Source of the DNA: Candidatus Desulfovibrio trichonymphae
GTDB taxonomy: Bacteria > Desulfobacterota > Desulfovibrionia > Desulfovibrionales > Desulfovibrionaceae
Direction of reading: 5' to 3'
Assembly (NCBI RefSeq): GCF_002355955.1
Contig: NZ_AP017368.1
Span: 1,324,001 to 1,388,000 of the forward strand
DNA length: 64,000 nucleotides
Below, in pieces: positions 12,784-24,495 of the stretch. Each line of letters starts with the position of its first letter. Position 1 is the stretch's first letter. Under the pieces are notes generated by a model. It worked only from the letters and a program-made list of their open reading frames with translations. It was not told the DNA's origin and made no database searches. The translations under genes were made by a program, and so were the position numbers.

Positions 12784-13206
12784 ATGCCGCAGGTCGCAGC
12801 CCGCATCAATGATGATCAGGAACGCTGGCTCAAGGATTATTTGCGCACCAAAAGCGCTGGGGCGGAATTTATCTTGCCTTGGGCAGTGGACACTTTTTTT
12901 CGGGCAATCACCAATATCAAACATCTGTTCAGCGCGGCCGAGCTTAAAACCATTGTGGAAGCCCATAGGGACATGAAATTCATGCCTGACCATACCCGCC
13001 TGTCCTATCTTTTGTTACATATCACAGACGATTGTGATAACAACAGTATCCATTTACGCCACGGGGCCAGCAAAGCCAGCATGGAGACAAAATTGAAAGG
13101 ACTCGACGACACTCAGGCCACCGCACTGATGGTCTGGGCTTCGGCATTCTGGGTCAGCCGCAACTGTTCTGCCACCAACCTGGACGGATATATCAAGGCA
13201 TATTAG
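12784..13206 (+). CDS. Hypothetical protein, 140 residues
   Basis: An open frame starts at ATG with CGGGGG seven bases upstream and encodes a soluble, mildly charged protein with no membrane segment (MPQVAARINDDQERWLKDYL at the start). Base composition returns to the chromosomal norm here, unlike the island before it. I do not recognise the family. It stands alone between the island and purM, and may be the outermost gene of the island or an old resident gene. It appears intact. Confidence 0.5.
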   Translation: MPQVAARINDDQERWLKDYLRTKSAGAEFILPWAVDTFFRAITNIKHLFSAAELKTIVEAHRDMKFMPDHTRLSYLLLHITDDCDNNSIHLRHGASKASMETKLKGLDDTQATALMVWASAFWVSRNCSATNLDGYIKAY

Positions 13207-13341
13207 AAAACAAACTGCCGCTCTGAGAAAACAGCGACGAGTCAATCAGATCATTCATTGTTGAGCGTCAGGTAAAGATCTCCCTCGAAGTATTGTCCCA
13301 CAAGATACATGCGTCAGAAAAACACAATCATGGAACAGTAT

Positions 13342-14394
13342 TTAAAAACTGATCGCAACCTGTTCTCCGTCCGTGGAGCGCTTGGATATTTCGCCTATGC
13401 ACCAGGCAGGTTTATTAAATGCCTGGATGCGGTTGACCGCTTCTTCAACCTGTTCAGCAGGCATCACCAGAATATACCCGACGCCGCAGTTAAAAATCTG
13501 AAACATTTCTGGCCAGGAAAGTTTCCCGGCACTTTTGAGCCAAGTAAAAACAGGCGGTTTCTGCCATGAGCCGAAATTGATGCGTGCCTCTACTTGGGCC
13601 GGCAATATGCGTGGAACATTATTATAAAAACCGCCGCCGGTGATGTGCGCCATCCCCTTGACGTTCATATCGCGCAACAGTGAACGAACAGCCTTGACAT
13701 AAATCGTTGTAGGCGTCAAGAGCACATCTTTCACGCTTGCGCCTTCCCCCTCAGGGAAGGGGTCCTCTGCGGCAAGTTCTGTTTCTGCAAGAATTTTACG
13801 CACCAGAGAAAAACCGTTGGCATGCAGACCTGAAGAGGCGATCCCCACAATTTTATCACCCACCTGAATGTCGGAACCGTCGATCAGTCGGGCATTGTCC
13901 ACAATGCCGACGCAAAAACCGGCCAGATCATATTCACCTTGAGCGTACGTATCAGGCATTTCTGCGGTTTCTCCGCCAAGCAGCGCACAACCAGCCTGGC
14001 GACACCCCTTGGCTACACCGCTGATCACCGTCTGGGCAATATCCACATCCAAACGGCCTGTAGCAAAATAATCTAAAAAAAATAAAGGATGAGCGCCCTG
14101 AGCCAGAATGTCGTTGACGCTCATGGCCACAAGATCCACACCAACGCTGTTATGCTTGTTAAAAGCAAAAGCCAGCTTGAGCTTTGTGCCGACGCCGTCG
14201 GCAGAAGAAACCAGCACAGGCTCGCTCATCCCGTTTAAATCCGGTCGGAACATGCCTCCGAAACTACCAAACTCAGCTATAACACCCCTTGTCTGTGTGC
14301 TTGCCACCAGGTGTCTGATGCGTCCAACAAGCTCGTTGCCTGCTTGGATGTTGACACCAGCTCTGGCATATGCTTCCGCGCGGTCGCTGGTCAT
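13342..14394 (-). CDS. purM: Phosphoribosylformylglycinamidine cyclo-ligase (AIR synthetase)
   Basis: The 350-residue protein catalyses the ATP-dependent ring closure that makes aminoimidazole ribonucleotide in purine synthesis. Visible family blocks include the N-terminal YARAGVNIQAGNELV, the GVGTKLKLAF loop, CALLGGETAEMPD, SSGLHANGFSLVR, and HITGGGFYNNVPRIL near the C-terminus. Length is normal. It stands alone in the minus direction, and the intact purA lies 5 kb away, so at least two purine steps are retained. Confidence 0.96.
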   Translation of the reverse strand: MTSDRAEAYARAGVNIQAGNELVGRIRHLVASTQTRGVIAEFGSFGGMFRPDLNGMSEPVLVSSADGVGTKLKLAFAFNKHNSVGVDLVAMSVNDILAQGAHPLFFLDYFATGRLDVDIAQTVISGVAKGCRQAGCALLGGETAEMPDTYAQGEYDLAGFCVGIVDNARLIDGSDIQVGDKIVGIASSGLHANGFSLVRKILAETELAAEDPFPEGEGASVKDVLLTPTTIYVKAVRSLLRDMNVKGMAHITGGGFYNNVPRILPAQVEARINFGSWQKPPVFTWLKSAGKLSWPEMFQIFNCGVGYILVMPAEQVEEAVNRIQAFNKPAWCIGEISKRSTDGEQVAISF

Positions 14395-14528
14395 TCCTTA
14401 CCCCCCCCTTCCCTTGAAAAGAGTATATCAGTTTTCCTGCAGAAGCCCAAGCGTCTTTTTTATATTTTTTCCTAGATCAAGCCACTATTATTTATGCCAA
14501 CGCAGCAGGCAGCAGAAAAGGAATTGAC

Positions 14529-14693
14529 ATGCAGGCCTTGCCGGGGATATCAGATATTCGTTCTGTGCTGGTCAGTTGCGGAGTTGGGGCCGTTGAACGC
14601 CGTGGGTATGATGTCCGCCTTATGGCGGGTAGCGGGCAGATGCCCTTCTGTCCGGAATCTGGAAATAGACCGGACAAACGCCACAGCGACTGA
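14529..14693 (+). CDS. Small open frame, 54 residues, possibly a gene remnant
   Basis: The frame starts at ATG with AAGGA six bases upstream and reads MQALPGISDIRSVLVSCGVG, then GYDVRLMAGSGQMPFCPESG. The good start and protein-like composition suggest it was or is translated. It ends 40 bases before cobO and may be the leader of that operon. I do not recognise the family, and its shortness makes a truncated relic equally likely. Confidence 0.35.
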   Translation: MQALPGISDIRSVLVSCGVGAVERRGYDVRLMAGSGQMPFCPESGNRPDKRHSD

Positions 14694-14733
14694 CAAGGCC
14701 AACAGCATCTTCCCGATTGACAAGAGATACGGC

Positions 14734-15237
14734 ATGCTTTTGATATACACCGGTAACGGCAAAGGTAAAACATGCGCCTGCATAGGGCAGACTGTACGCG
14801 CCCTCGGACAGGGCATGGAAGTGGCATTCGGTCAATTTATGAAGCGTGACGGGCAGGCTGGCGAACAAAAAATGCTGTCGCACTTGTTGGGGTCACGTTT
14901 TCTTGCCGCAGGAGAAGGTTTTCTTCGTCGGGGAGAAGACCGTATACCGCACCGCAATGCGGCACTCAAAACTCTTGACTGGGCTAGAGAGCACCTGACA
15001 ACGGTGGACATGCTGATTTTGGACGAAACGCTCTATGCGCTGAACGCCGGCATTCTGACAAGAGAAGAATTCGAAAGCCTGATTGCCGAGTCGCGCGCGC
15101 AAAATCGGCATCTGGTGCTTTCCGGCCGTCATGCGCCTGACTGGCTTATTGAATCCGCTGACATTGTCACAGAACTGCGCGAAATCAAACATGCTTGGCA
15201 TACAGGACTCAAGGCCGCGCTAGGTATTGAATTCTAA
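14734..15237 (+). CDS. cobO: Cob(I)alamin (corrinoid) adenosyltransferase, CobO/CobA type
   Basis: The 167-residue protein adds the adenosyl group to the corrinoid cobalt. The N-terminal P-loop YTGNGKGKTCACIG (residues 5-18), FGQFMKRDG, and the Walker-B-like MLILDETLYALNAG are diagnostic. I chose ATG 14734 because the conserved sequence begins there; an open frame extends upstream to 14494, but that part has no similarity to the family. AGAGAT lies just before the ATG. It completes the corrinoid route begun by cbiK. Confidence 0.93.
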   Translation: MLLIYTGNGKGKTCACIGQTVRALGQGMEVAFGQFMKRDGQAGEQKMLSHLLGSRFLAAGEGFLRRGEDRIPHRNAALKTLDWAREHLTTVDMLILDETLYALNAGILTREEFESLIAESRAQNRHLVLSGRHAPDWLIESADIVTELREIKHAWHTGLKAALGIEF

Positions 15238-15242
15238 ACGCC

Positions 15243-15752
15243 ATGCTGACTCAAAACCTGACGGACGTTGTTCCGTTGCCCATTTATATCGCAGCCTCCT
15301 TCAAACACAAGCACGGAGTGCGTTTGCTCGGCCGGGAACTGCACGCCCTGAACTGTGGACGGAAAAGGCTGTGCCGCCGCCTGGCCTGACCCCGGCAGAG
15401 TGCCGGATATGGGTGGATACGGACAGAGACGGCGGTCAGGTATATGCTTTCTGTAAAAACACCTGTGTCACTGCAGATTTGCTCATTTATTACGGCGCGT
15501 CCGGACAGGATGCCCGGAGTCGAAATTGGTCTTGCCGTTGATGCAGGGGTGCCGGTACTGGGCATTCGCGGCCCGCTGGAAGGATCCGGCCTTATGCTGC
15601 ACGGCGCTGTCACTATCTAGGTGCACAGCGTCGAAGAGGCACTGGCGATTGTCAGCAAAGTTGCGGCGCATGCCGGCAGTCTCCCGCAGAATTTATATTT
15701 GGAATCTGAGGCGGTGTGTCGTTTATGTCAATGCATGCGGCGTTTCCGCTGA
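15243..15752 (+). pseudogene. Nucleoside 2-deoxyribosyltransferase-like pseudogene
   Basis: It starts five bases after cobO with ATG and reads PIYIAASFKHKHGVRLLG, an N-terminal strand and loop seen in nucleoside 2-deoxyribosyltransferase-like folds. It then shifts frame to PPPGLTPAECRIWVDTDRDG and TADLLIYYGASGQDA, shifts again to VEIGLAVDAGVPVLGIRGP, meets a stop at about 15620, and continues VHSVEEALAIVSKVA. At least two frameshifts and one stop make it inactive. The fold assignment is from sequence pattern only. Confidence 0.6.
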
Positions 15753-15753
15753 T

Positions 15754-16302
15754 TTATTCAGTTGTCCGCTTCTGCGTGCTGGGCAGCATTAAATAATTTG
15801 TTACCGACGTCACACCGTTGACCTCCCGGGCAGTACGAACAGCAAGACGTTTTTCATCATCATCCCCGACCACGCCCAGCAAAACAACCCGGCCGGCATT
15901 AACCTCGGTGTCAATACGCGTGGACGACAGCCCCCCGGTCTGAATCAGCTCTTTCCGTAACGATGTGGCCAGAACAATGTCGCTGACGTCACTTTTGGCC
16001 GGCGCAAACCAGTGGGGCGTCACCGAGCGCGGCTTATGACGTCGGGCAATTGCCAGAGCCTTGTTCTGCACATTTTGCGACGCCTCGCCAATCAGAAAGA
16101 CATTGCCGTAATAACTGTAGACAGCGACAGACCAGCCGCCGGTAAAATTTTCTTTCAGCAGTTCGGACTTAATGCCGGCTGACAGTGTTTTGTCGTCAGT
16201 AATGGTATCCACGAGCCGCTGATCTTTATAAATGCCGTACACTGTACAACCGTGCAAAAACGTCAGACCAGCAAGCAGCATAAAAACAGACAAACGTTGC
16301 AT
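15754..16302 (-). CDS. BON-domain outer-envelope lipoprotein
   Basis: The 182-residue protein has a lipoprotein signal with lipobox LHGC (Cys about 19). Two BON repeats follow: LSAGIKSELLKENF...VAVYSYYGNVFLIGEA (about residues 40-80) and LRKELIQTGG...VVLLGVVGDDDEK (about 110-160). It resembles YraP/OsmY-type lipoproteins, which support outer-membrane integrity. It starts six bases after the murA stop, so it is co-transcribed with murA. The exact role is not known. Confidence 0.85.
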   Translation of the reverse strand: MQRLSVFMLLAGLTFLHGCTVYGIYKDQRLVDTITDDKTLSAGIKSELLKENFTGGWSVAVYSYYGNVFLIGEASQNVQNKALAIARRHKPRSVTPHWFAPAKSDVSDIVLATSLRKELIQTGGLSSTRIDTEVNAGRVVLLGVVGDDDEKRLAVRTAREVNGVTSVTNYLMLPSTQKRTTE

Positions 16303-16307
16303 AGGAA

Positions 16308-17558
16308 CTATTCCTTTTCGCGCCGTATACGGGCACCAACTGAATTGAGTTTATTTTCAATGCGTTCATAGCCGCGATCAAGATGATAGATGCGGCGTAC
16401 CTCTGTAGTGCCGTTTGCGGCCAGACCTGCAAGCACCAGTGAGGCGCTGGCCCTCAGATCTGAAGCCATCACGGGCGCGCCGGCAAGCCGCCTGACGCCG
16501 CGCACCATAGCGATATGACCGGAAGTTCTGATTTGTGCGCCCATACGTTCCAGTTCCATCACATGCATGAAACGGTTCTCAAAAATAGTCTCTTCAACAA
16601 CACTGGTGCCTTCGGCAAGACACATGAGCGACATAATTTGCGCCTGCATGTCTGTGGGGAAACCCGGATAAGGTTTTGTTGTTACATCAACCCCGCGTAA
16701 CGGCCGGGCGCAGTTGACCAGCACGCCCTCGGACGTCGTCGTAATTTTCATTCCCATATCCTGCAATTTGAGAGTCACCGCTTCCAGTTCGTTAGCGGGG
16801 CAATGACGCAACAATAATTCGCCGCAGGTAATGCCGGCTGCCGCCAAAAAAGTGCCTGCTTCAATGCGATCGGACATCACGGCATATTCCGCGCCGTGCA
16901 GCCTGCTCACGCCGGCAATATGAATCCGGCTTGTCCCCTGCCCTTCAATATGCGCGCCGCATGCCAGCAAAAAATGGGCAAGGTCAACAACTTCCGGTTC
17001 ACGGGCGGCATTTTCCAAAATGGTTTCGCCTTCAGCCAGTACGGCAGCCATGAGCAAATTCTCCGTGCCGCCTACTGTAGGCATGTCAAAGGTAATATGC
17101 GCACCGTTGAGTTCGCGGCAGTGGCCGAGAATATACCCTTGCTCCAGTTCGAAACGGGCGCCCATCTGTTCCAATCCTTTAAGATGCTGGTCTACCGGAC
17201 GCGCGCCGATGGCGCAACCGCCCGGCAAAGCCACACGCGCCTGCCCGATGCGCGCCAGCAAAGGCCCAAGACACAGCACAGAAGCGCGCATGGTCCGCAC
17301 CAACTCATACGGGGCCTCCGGCAACAGGGAGCCGGGCCTGACACGAACCTGCTCATCCTGATATTCACAGGAGCAACCGAGCATGCCCAGCAGTTTGAGT
17401 GTGGTGTGAATGTCACGCAGATCAGGCACATTGCGCAAAGTGGCCGCTTCATCCAGCAAAATCGAAGCGAATAGAATGGGCAATGCCGCATTTTTGGAAC
17501 CACTGATTGTCATACTGCCGATCAGCGGCACCCCGCCTTCAATGATCAGCTTGTCCAT
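16308..17558 (-). CDS. murA: UDP-N-acetylglucosamine 1-carboxyvinyltransferase
   Basis: The 416-residue protein transfers enolpyruvate from PEP to UDP-GlcNAc, the first committed peptidoglycan step. It has the N-terminal [14 protein letters not shown], the catalytic Cys in [16 protein letters not shown] near residue 116, and [12 protein letters not shown]. The Cys means it should be fosfomycin-sensitive by family knowledge. Length is normal. It leads a short operon with the BON lipoprotein. Confidence 0.97.
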   Translation of the reverse strand: MDKLIIEGGVPLIGSMTISGSKNAALPILFASILLDEAATLRNVPDLRDIHTTLKLLGMLGCSCEYQDEQVRVRPGSLLPEAPYELVRTMRASVLCLGPLLARIGQARVALPGGCAIGARPVDQHLKGLEQMGARFELEQGYILGHCRELNGAHITFDMPTVGGTENLLMAAVLAEGETILENAAREPEVVDLAHFLLACGAHIEGQGTSRIHIAGVSRLHGAEYAVMSDRIEAGTFLAAAGITCGELLLRHCPANELEAVTLKLQDMGMKITTTSEGVLVNCARPLRGVDVTTKPYPGFPTDMQAQIMSLMCLAEGTSVVEETIFENRFMHVMELERMGAQIRTSGHIAMVRGVRRLAGAPVMASDLRASASLVLAGLAANGTTEVRRIYHLDRGYERIENKLNSVGARIRREKE

Positions 17559-17661
17559 ATACCCTCATTATTTTCGCAAGACATGCTCAAATCAACTTGC
17601 TATATCATTTATATAATTTTTTTCGAAAAAGAAAGTCAGAACGACTGGCCGGAAAAAATGC

Positions 17662-17690
17662 TTGCAAACAGCGGCTGTCCTGCGTATAAA
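17662..17690 (+). promoter_or_regulatory. Promoter of tRNA-His
   Basis: TTGCAA (17662-17667), a 17-base spacer and TATAAA (17685-17690) lie 14 bases before the tRNA 5' end. Confidence 0.7.
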
Positions 17691-17704
17691 GCCTTCCGTA
17701 GTAT

Positions 17705-17781
17705 GGCGGAAGTAGCTCAGTTGGTAGAGCACCTGGTTGTGGCCCAGGTGGCCGTGGGTTCAAGTCCCATCTTTCGCCCCA
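17705..17781 (+). tRNA. tRNA-His(GUG)
   Basis: The acceptor stem GCGGAAG pairs with CTTTCGC and carries the extra 5' G (17705) opposite a C discriminator, the hallmark of tRNA-His. The anticodon stem CCTGG/CCAGG closes the loop TTGTGGC with GTG. CCA is encoded. Confidence 0.95.
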
Positions 17782-18009
17782 TCACCTGTTTACCGGAGTC
17801 CGTAGAAGCCAGAAAAGCCCTATGGACTCTTTGTTTTTAGCCGGTTCACCATTCCAGTGCCATCTGGTTTCGTCGACCTGCATCCGGTCGCTTTTGTGAG
17901 TAACAAATGAGTAATTCCATTTGCCAAAAGCACCTGTGCCATAGTTGCAGGCAGCGTTTGCGGCGGCGGATGTCTGAGAAAAAGTGTGCGGCAAGTACAC
18001 ATAATGCAA
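17782..18009 (-). pseudogene. Possible transposase scrap
   Basis: The minus frame contains RMQVDETRWHWNGEPAKNKE followed by FWLLRTP. DETRW followed by a W-rich segment is reminiscent of IS66-type transposases. Nothing else of such an element is visible, and the frame ends against the tRNA-His gene. It may be debris at a tRNA insertion site. The call is weak. Confidence 0.3.
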
Positions 18010-18170
18010 TGGAAAGCAACGGCATCCATGCAGAACGACAATTTGCTGATTCTAGACAAATCTCAGGCAACTGGGGATAGGTCAGTCAGGTGGCTTACAG
18101 CCATCTCAAAATCAAATTTGAGTTTAATTTAGAAAGTATCCAGATTTTCGATTGTTTTTCCTCTACCAAA

Positions 18171-18428
18171 ATGGATATTACAAATAAGCAATGGGAACAG
18201 TTCGCAGCACTTTTATCCAAGATTGCCCTTATCCGGAGAAAACGTAGAAAATCCTGGGAGGGAGGCCGGCTTCGGCGTTATCGGCGCCGCGGGAAAGCTG
18301 AAGGGATATTCGTATGGCTGCAAAATTTTCGCAAGACCGCTGTAACATACGAATTTCATGCTGAAATTTTTTTGGCGATGGTTCAATTTAGCTGCGTGCT
18401 CATTTTGTTTGGGTTGCTTTTGAAATGA
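18171..18428 (+). mobile_element. Internally deleted IS5-family transposase relic
   Basis: The frame joins the start of an IS5-type transposase (MDITNKQWEQFAALLSK, then a basic stretch) directly to its end (FVWLQNFRKTAVTYEFHAEI, then a hydrophobic tail). About 150 central residues with the DDE catalytic core are gone. The fusion stays in frame but cannot transpose. It lies between tRNA-His and purA. Confidence 0.7.
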
Positions 18429-18569
18429 CTTCTAGTGTCTAGAAATTCATTCGATTGCTCTGCGCACGGCGCAAGTTTTCATTGACGAAGACCGCGAAAA
18501 AATATACATATATAGTGCTGTAAGAGTTGCGATTTGACAAATTTTTTTGCCGGCATTCCGGGAGGGTAT

Positions 18570-18899
18570 ATGAAAAAGCTGCTCGTCAGGCTGGCGCACC
18601 AACTGGACGCCATAGACGAAGCTTCGCTCATGTCGCTATGGAGTGAGTACGCCACCATTGTCGGGCGGTTTGAACCTACGAAACAGTGGGAAGAGGCGAC
18701 GCTGATTTTTTCGATGATACAGGCAAAGCGCTGGAAAAATCAACTTTTTAATTATTATTGGTCGTTGCAGACACAGGGGAGCGCAGTGGCGGCTGATCTT
18801 CCGGAAGTGCTGGCACCCGATTTTGCACTGGAAGCGGAGAACGGCACGGCAAAAGGAGCGCCCGGCTGCAGGGTGCTGCCCTTTAAGCCCCTCCTGTGA
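18570..18899 (+). CDS. Conserved hypothetical protein upstream of purA
   Basis: The 109-residue protein starts MKKLLVRLAHQLDAIDEASL, with GGGAGGG six bases before the ATG at 18570; the open frame begins at TTG 18534, but the ribosome binding site decides for 18570. It is probably soluble and helical (LMSLWSEYATIVGRFEPTKQ). It precedes purA by 63 bases on the same strand and may share its transcript. I do not recognise a function. Confidence 0.6.
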   Translation: MKKLLVRLAHQLDAIDEASLMSLWSEYATIVGRFEPTKQWEEATLIFSMIQAKRWKNQLFNYYWSLQTQGSAVAADLPEVLAPDFALEAENGTAKGAPGCRVLPFKPLL

Positions 18900-18923
18900 G
18901 GTTTGAGAGCATGCCTGGAATAA

Positions 18924-21237
<2,314 letters not shown>

Positions 21238-21718
21238 TTCACAGCGCCCATATCTCGCGCCAGAAGATAGCCAAGATAGCCCTTGCCTTGGCTGAAAACC
21301 CAACACACTGAATAGATGGAGCCAACACCGGGCCGACCGGAAAATTCCGGACTTGTTGAAAGCAGCAGAAGCAGCCTTGGCGTGTCCTTTTCTTCATTAT
21401 CGTTGAGTGTGAATAAATTGCTGCTGTTAAAACGCTCTTTCAACCGTGTGCCGAGCCGTGCGCCTATGCTGTCTGTTCCCTCAGGCTGTACACTGATCAT
21501 GGTAATGCGGTCAATGTTCTTTTCCGGTTTGTCCGGTGCGGACTTGCCTGACTGCGGTGCGGGAGTCTGCGATGCCGTCTGGGCCGCGTTTGTCTGCGGT
21601 ACCCACAGCGTCAATGCGCACAATACGGCGCAGCCCGTGAGAATGATGCGAAAAAATGTTTTCATCTTGTTGTTCCTTTCCCTGTTTGCTTGATCTTACT
21701 CCCGCCCCGCATCCCGGC

Positions 21719-23116
21719 TCAATAGGCTCCATAGCCGGAGAGCGCCACAGGCACCGTCTTGCCAAGAATCCACAAATCCATCCACACGGACCAGTTGCAG
21801 ATATAATAGTGGTCAAAGGCCACGCGTTCGGCGTATGTTGTATCGTTGCGGCCGGATATCTGCCACAGACCGGTTATGCCGGGCCTGACGCGGCAGTATT
21901 CTTTATACACGTCATTATACTTGCTTTTTTCTTCGGCCACAATCGGGCGCGGCCCCACAAGGCTCATGGTTCCCGCCAGCACGTTGATCACTTGCGGCAA
22001 TTCATCAAGGCTTGTCTTGCGTAAAAAAGCTCCTACACGCGTCACGCGCGGGTCGCGTTTCATTTTGTGATCGCGTTCCCATTCCACGTGCAGAGCCTGA
22101 TCACTGGCAAGACAGGCCAGCAGCACCGTGTCCGCGTTGGTCACCATCGTGCGGAATTTATAAATCTGCATTTCTTTGCCGCCTAGGCCGACGCGTTTTT
22201 GCCGGTACAGCATAGGCCCGGCACTGTCCAGTCGGATAGCGGCTGCCAGGATCAGGCCGAGGGGCAGCAGCACGGGCAGGCTTGCGAAGCACAGTACAAG
22301 GTCAATACAGCGTTTTATCAACAACCGGCGTTTGTCACACAGGTTTTGCCGTATCCAGAGAGCGGCGGTCGGCCCGAGATCACATATCGTAATCCAGTGC
22401 ACGTCAGTGCTGCCGCAAAACACGGGCGCCGCCAGAATATCGGTGAACCAGCGTCCGGCCTCCTTGATATAGTCTACGGTCGCTGTCTTTTCCCGCATGT
22501 GCGGAATCAGCACAACGGCACCGGGGTAGCGCGCGGCGGCGGCGGACAGCAATTCGCGCGTGCGCCGCACGTCATCGGGCAGAGCAAAAATATCCACCGG
22601 CGTCAGACCGCGCTCGGGATGGCGCTTGAGAAAATGCCATAGGCCGCGTCCGATTTCACCATGGTCAAAAATAAGCAGCGGCCTGCCCCACCAGCGTCGC
22701 GCGGCAAACAAACGACGACAGCACGCGCGCATGCCCGGCAGGGCAAACACAGTGATAAGCCAGCTTCCTGCAATGATCAGGCGGGAATATATCCTGCCCG
22801 TCTGCGACAGGAAGAGCACTGTCAGAATAAGGCCATACAGCAGCGTGGCGAGCAAAAAGAGGGACTTGAGTTCGCGCGGGGGTGGCAGGGAAACGCTTTG
22901 ATACAGGCCGAAACCGACGCCCAGCAATGGTCCCAGCAGGAGCATGGGGAACACCCAGCGGTACAGGGCCGGGTTGACGTCGCCGAATGTCGCGCGCAGC
23001 AAAAAAACCAGGGTCGCCGGCATCAGGAGGGCCGTCAGGTCGGCAAGACAGAGCATAAGGCTTTGCGGTGAAATACCGGCTCGGTGAAACAGGGGCACCA
23101 GTATATGGGGATGCAT
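21719..23116 (-). CDS. Undecaprenyl-phosphate sugar phosphotransferase, WbaP/PssY type
   Basis: The 465-residue protein has several N-terminal membrane segments, a central CoA-binding-like domain with a DHGEIGR motif, and the C-terminal bacterial sugar transferase domain. The latter shows [37 protein letters not shown] and SLVGPRPIV. It starts polysaccharide chains by transferring a sugar 1-phosphate (galactose in WbaP) to undecaprenyl phosphate. The SGNH and MBOAT genes upstream on the same strand suggest an acetylated surface polysaccharide. The sugar is not predictable. Confidence 0.88.
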   Translation of the reverse strand: MHPHILVPLFHRAGISPQSLMLCLADLTALLMPATLVFLLRATFGDVNPALYRWVFPMLLLGPLLGVGFGLYQSVSLPPPRELKSLFLLATLLYGLILTVLFLSQTGRIYSRLIIAGSWLITVFALPGMRACCRRLFAARRWWGRPLLIFDHGEIGRGLWHFLKRHPERGLTPVDIFALPDDVRRTRELLSAAAARYPGAVVLIPHMREKTATVDYIKEAGRWFTDILAAPVFCGSTDVHWITICDLGPTAALWIRQNLCDKRRLLIKRCIDLVLCFASLPVLLPLGLILAAAIRLDSAGPMLYRQKRVGLGGKEMQIYKFRTMVTNADTVLLACLASDQALHVEWERDHKMKRDPRVTRVGAFLRKTSLDELPQVINVLAGTMSLVGPRPIVAEEKSKYNDVYKEYCRVRPGITGLWQISGRNDTTYAERVAFDHYYICNWSVWMDLWILGKTVPVALSGYGAY

Positions 23117-23242
23117 TATAACAGACGATTATTGTTTGTCCGGCGAGATTGTCTTATTGTCCGGTGCTGTTGCCAAAGCCTGGCGCAAGAGCGTCAGAGC
23201 GTGAACCATCCTGGCCTCAGCCGCGTGTGCCATATGTCCGCC

Positions 23243-24478
23243 CTATTCTGTGCATTTTCGGTCTGGATTTACTGGACGTTGCTTGGGGCAGCCCCAGTGC
23301 ATAAAATCCGTTTCCGGCGAGCCTGTCAGGCGTTCGTCAGCGACAAGCGCATGGCCTTTCCAGTCGCGAATGACGACATCCAGGCGTTCCATGTTTACAT
23401 AGGACAACAGGGCGGGCCATCGGTCCGCCATGGCTCGCAGAATGCGGTCATAGGTCACTTCGCCACCGTGAAAGCCATCTACAAATTCACAGTCGTCTGA
23501 GCCGAGAGAGCGCGGGTCTGTAAAATCTAGAACGTCAATGCCGCGTTCCAGCAGGGCGTTGCGCAATGCGAAAAGATGCGAGTAGCCCTGTTTGCTTTGG
23601 TGCATAACGTTCAGCACGCGTTCGGAAAGCGGCGCGATAAAGACAAATGTGGCGATGCCGCGTGCCCTGAGTCGGCAGTAGATTTCGGCAAAAGCGTCCA
23701 AATGCTCGAGATTCGGGCCTTCCTGATCGGGACGAGCCCGGTAAAAGGACTTGATCCCGTAACGGGCCTGTTTGAGCGTGTCTTCAAACCTGTAATCAAA
23801 AGGACGGCTGCGGCCAGTGATTTCGGCAGTATAATACCACGAACCGTCCGGACCGAAGCCGTCGTCTGTCTGCTGTGCCATAATGCCGTAACGCGTCTTT
23901 CGAAAGATGCCCAAGAGCGGAGCGACTATCTCCGCCGGAGAAATTTTCCCTTCAAAAAGCCAAGTCCAAGGTTTTTTGAGGTTTTCAAAGCCGTAATTGT
24001 AAGAGCCGCTGGTGGTGGGTTCTTCTTTAAATGGGTCAGTGTGCCACTGCGGCATAAACCACCAGAAATCCAGCCCGAGAATAACTGCTTTCGGCTTGTG
24101 GACGGCAAGCATGGCGTTTAGTGTGGAGCGCAATACGGCCAGATTGCCGGCAACGCCGCCTACGTTGACAAAGGTTCTGCGAAATGAAGAAGCACGAAAC
24201 TGCATGACCCGAGAGGATCCCACTGTTGCGATTTCCGGCTTGACAGCTTCATAGAGACGCAGCTTGTAGTCCACAAAATCCTGTGAGACGCCTGAACCAA
24301 AGACGACGAATTCGCCAGCCGCCTGAGCAGCAACAACCCGTTCCACTGCCACGTCGCCGCTTTGATGCAGCCACAGGCAGGTGTAGGGGAGCACAAGCAC
24401 AAGGCTTACTGTCGCGAGAAGCAGCAGTACTTTGAAATAGCGTTCTATATAGGAGGTGTTGGTCATTGGTGTGAGCAT
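23243..24478 (-). CDS. SGNH-like protein paired with MBOAT acyltransferase
   Basis: The protein of about 412 residues has one N-terminal membrane segment (VLLLLATVSLVLVLPYTCLW) and a periplasmic domain with IATVGSSRVMQF (Ser motif near residue 90), VILGLDFWWFMP, FVFIAPLSERV and FVDGFHGGEVTYDRIL. This fits the DltD/AlgX-like partners of MBOAT O-acetyltransferases. Two starts are possible, ATG 24478 or 24466, neither with a strong ribosome binding site. The gene begins 17-29 bases after the MBOAT stop. The pair most likely O-acetylates an exported glycan. Confidence 0.72.
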   Translation of the reverse strand: MLTPMTNTSYIERYFKVLLLLATVSLVLVLPYTCLWLHQSGDVAVERVVAAQAAGEFVVFGSGVSQDFVDYKLRLYEAVKPEIATVGSSRVMQFRASSFRRTFVNVGGVAGNLAVLRSTLNAMLAVHKPKAVILGLDFWWFMPQWHTDPFKEEPTTSGSYNYGFENLKKPWTWLFEGKISPAEIVAPLLGIFRKTRYGIMAQQTDDGFGPDGSWYYTAEITGRSRPFDYRFEDTLKQARYGIKSFYRARPDQEGPNLEHLDAFAEIYCRLRARGIATFVFIAPLSERVLNVMHQSKQGYSHLFALRNALLERGIDVLDFTDPRSLGSDDCEFVDGFHGGEVTYDRILRAMADRWPALLSYVNMERLDVVIRDWKGHALVADERLTGSPETDFMHWGCPKQRPVNPDRKCTE

Positions 24479-24495
24479 ACTGCGCTGCCCGTCGG

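Noticed and set aside
10090-13341. Direct repeat of the tRNA-Arg 3' end marking the far attachment site
   Set aside because: I looked for the last 15-20 bases of the tRNA again and found no convincing copy, so no att site is claimed.
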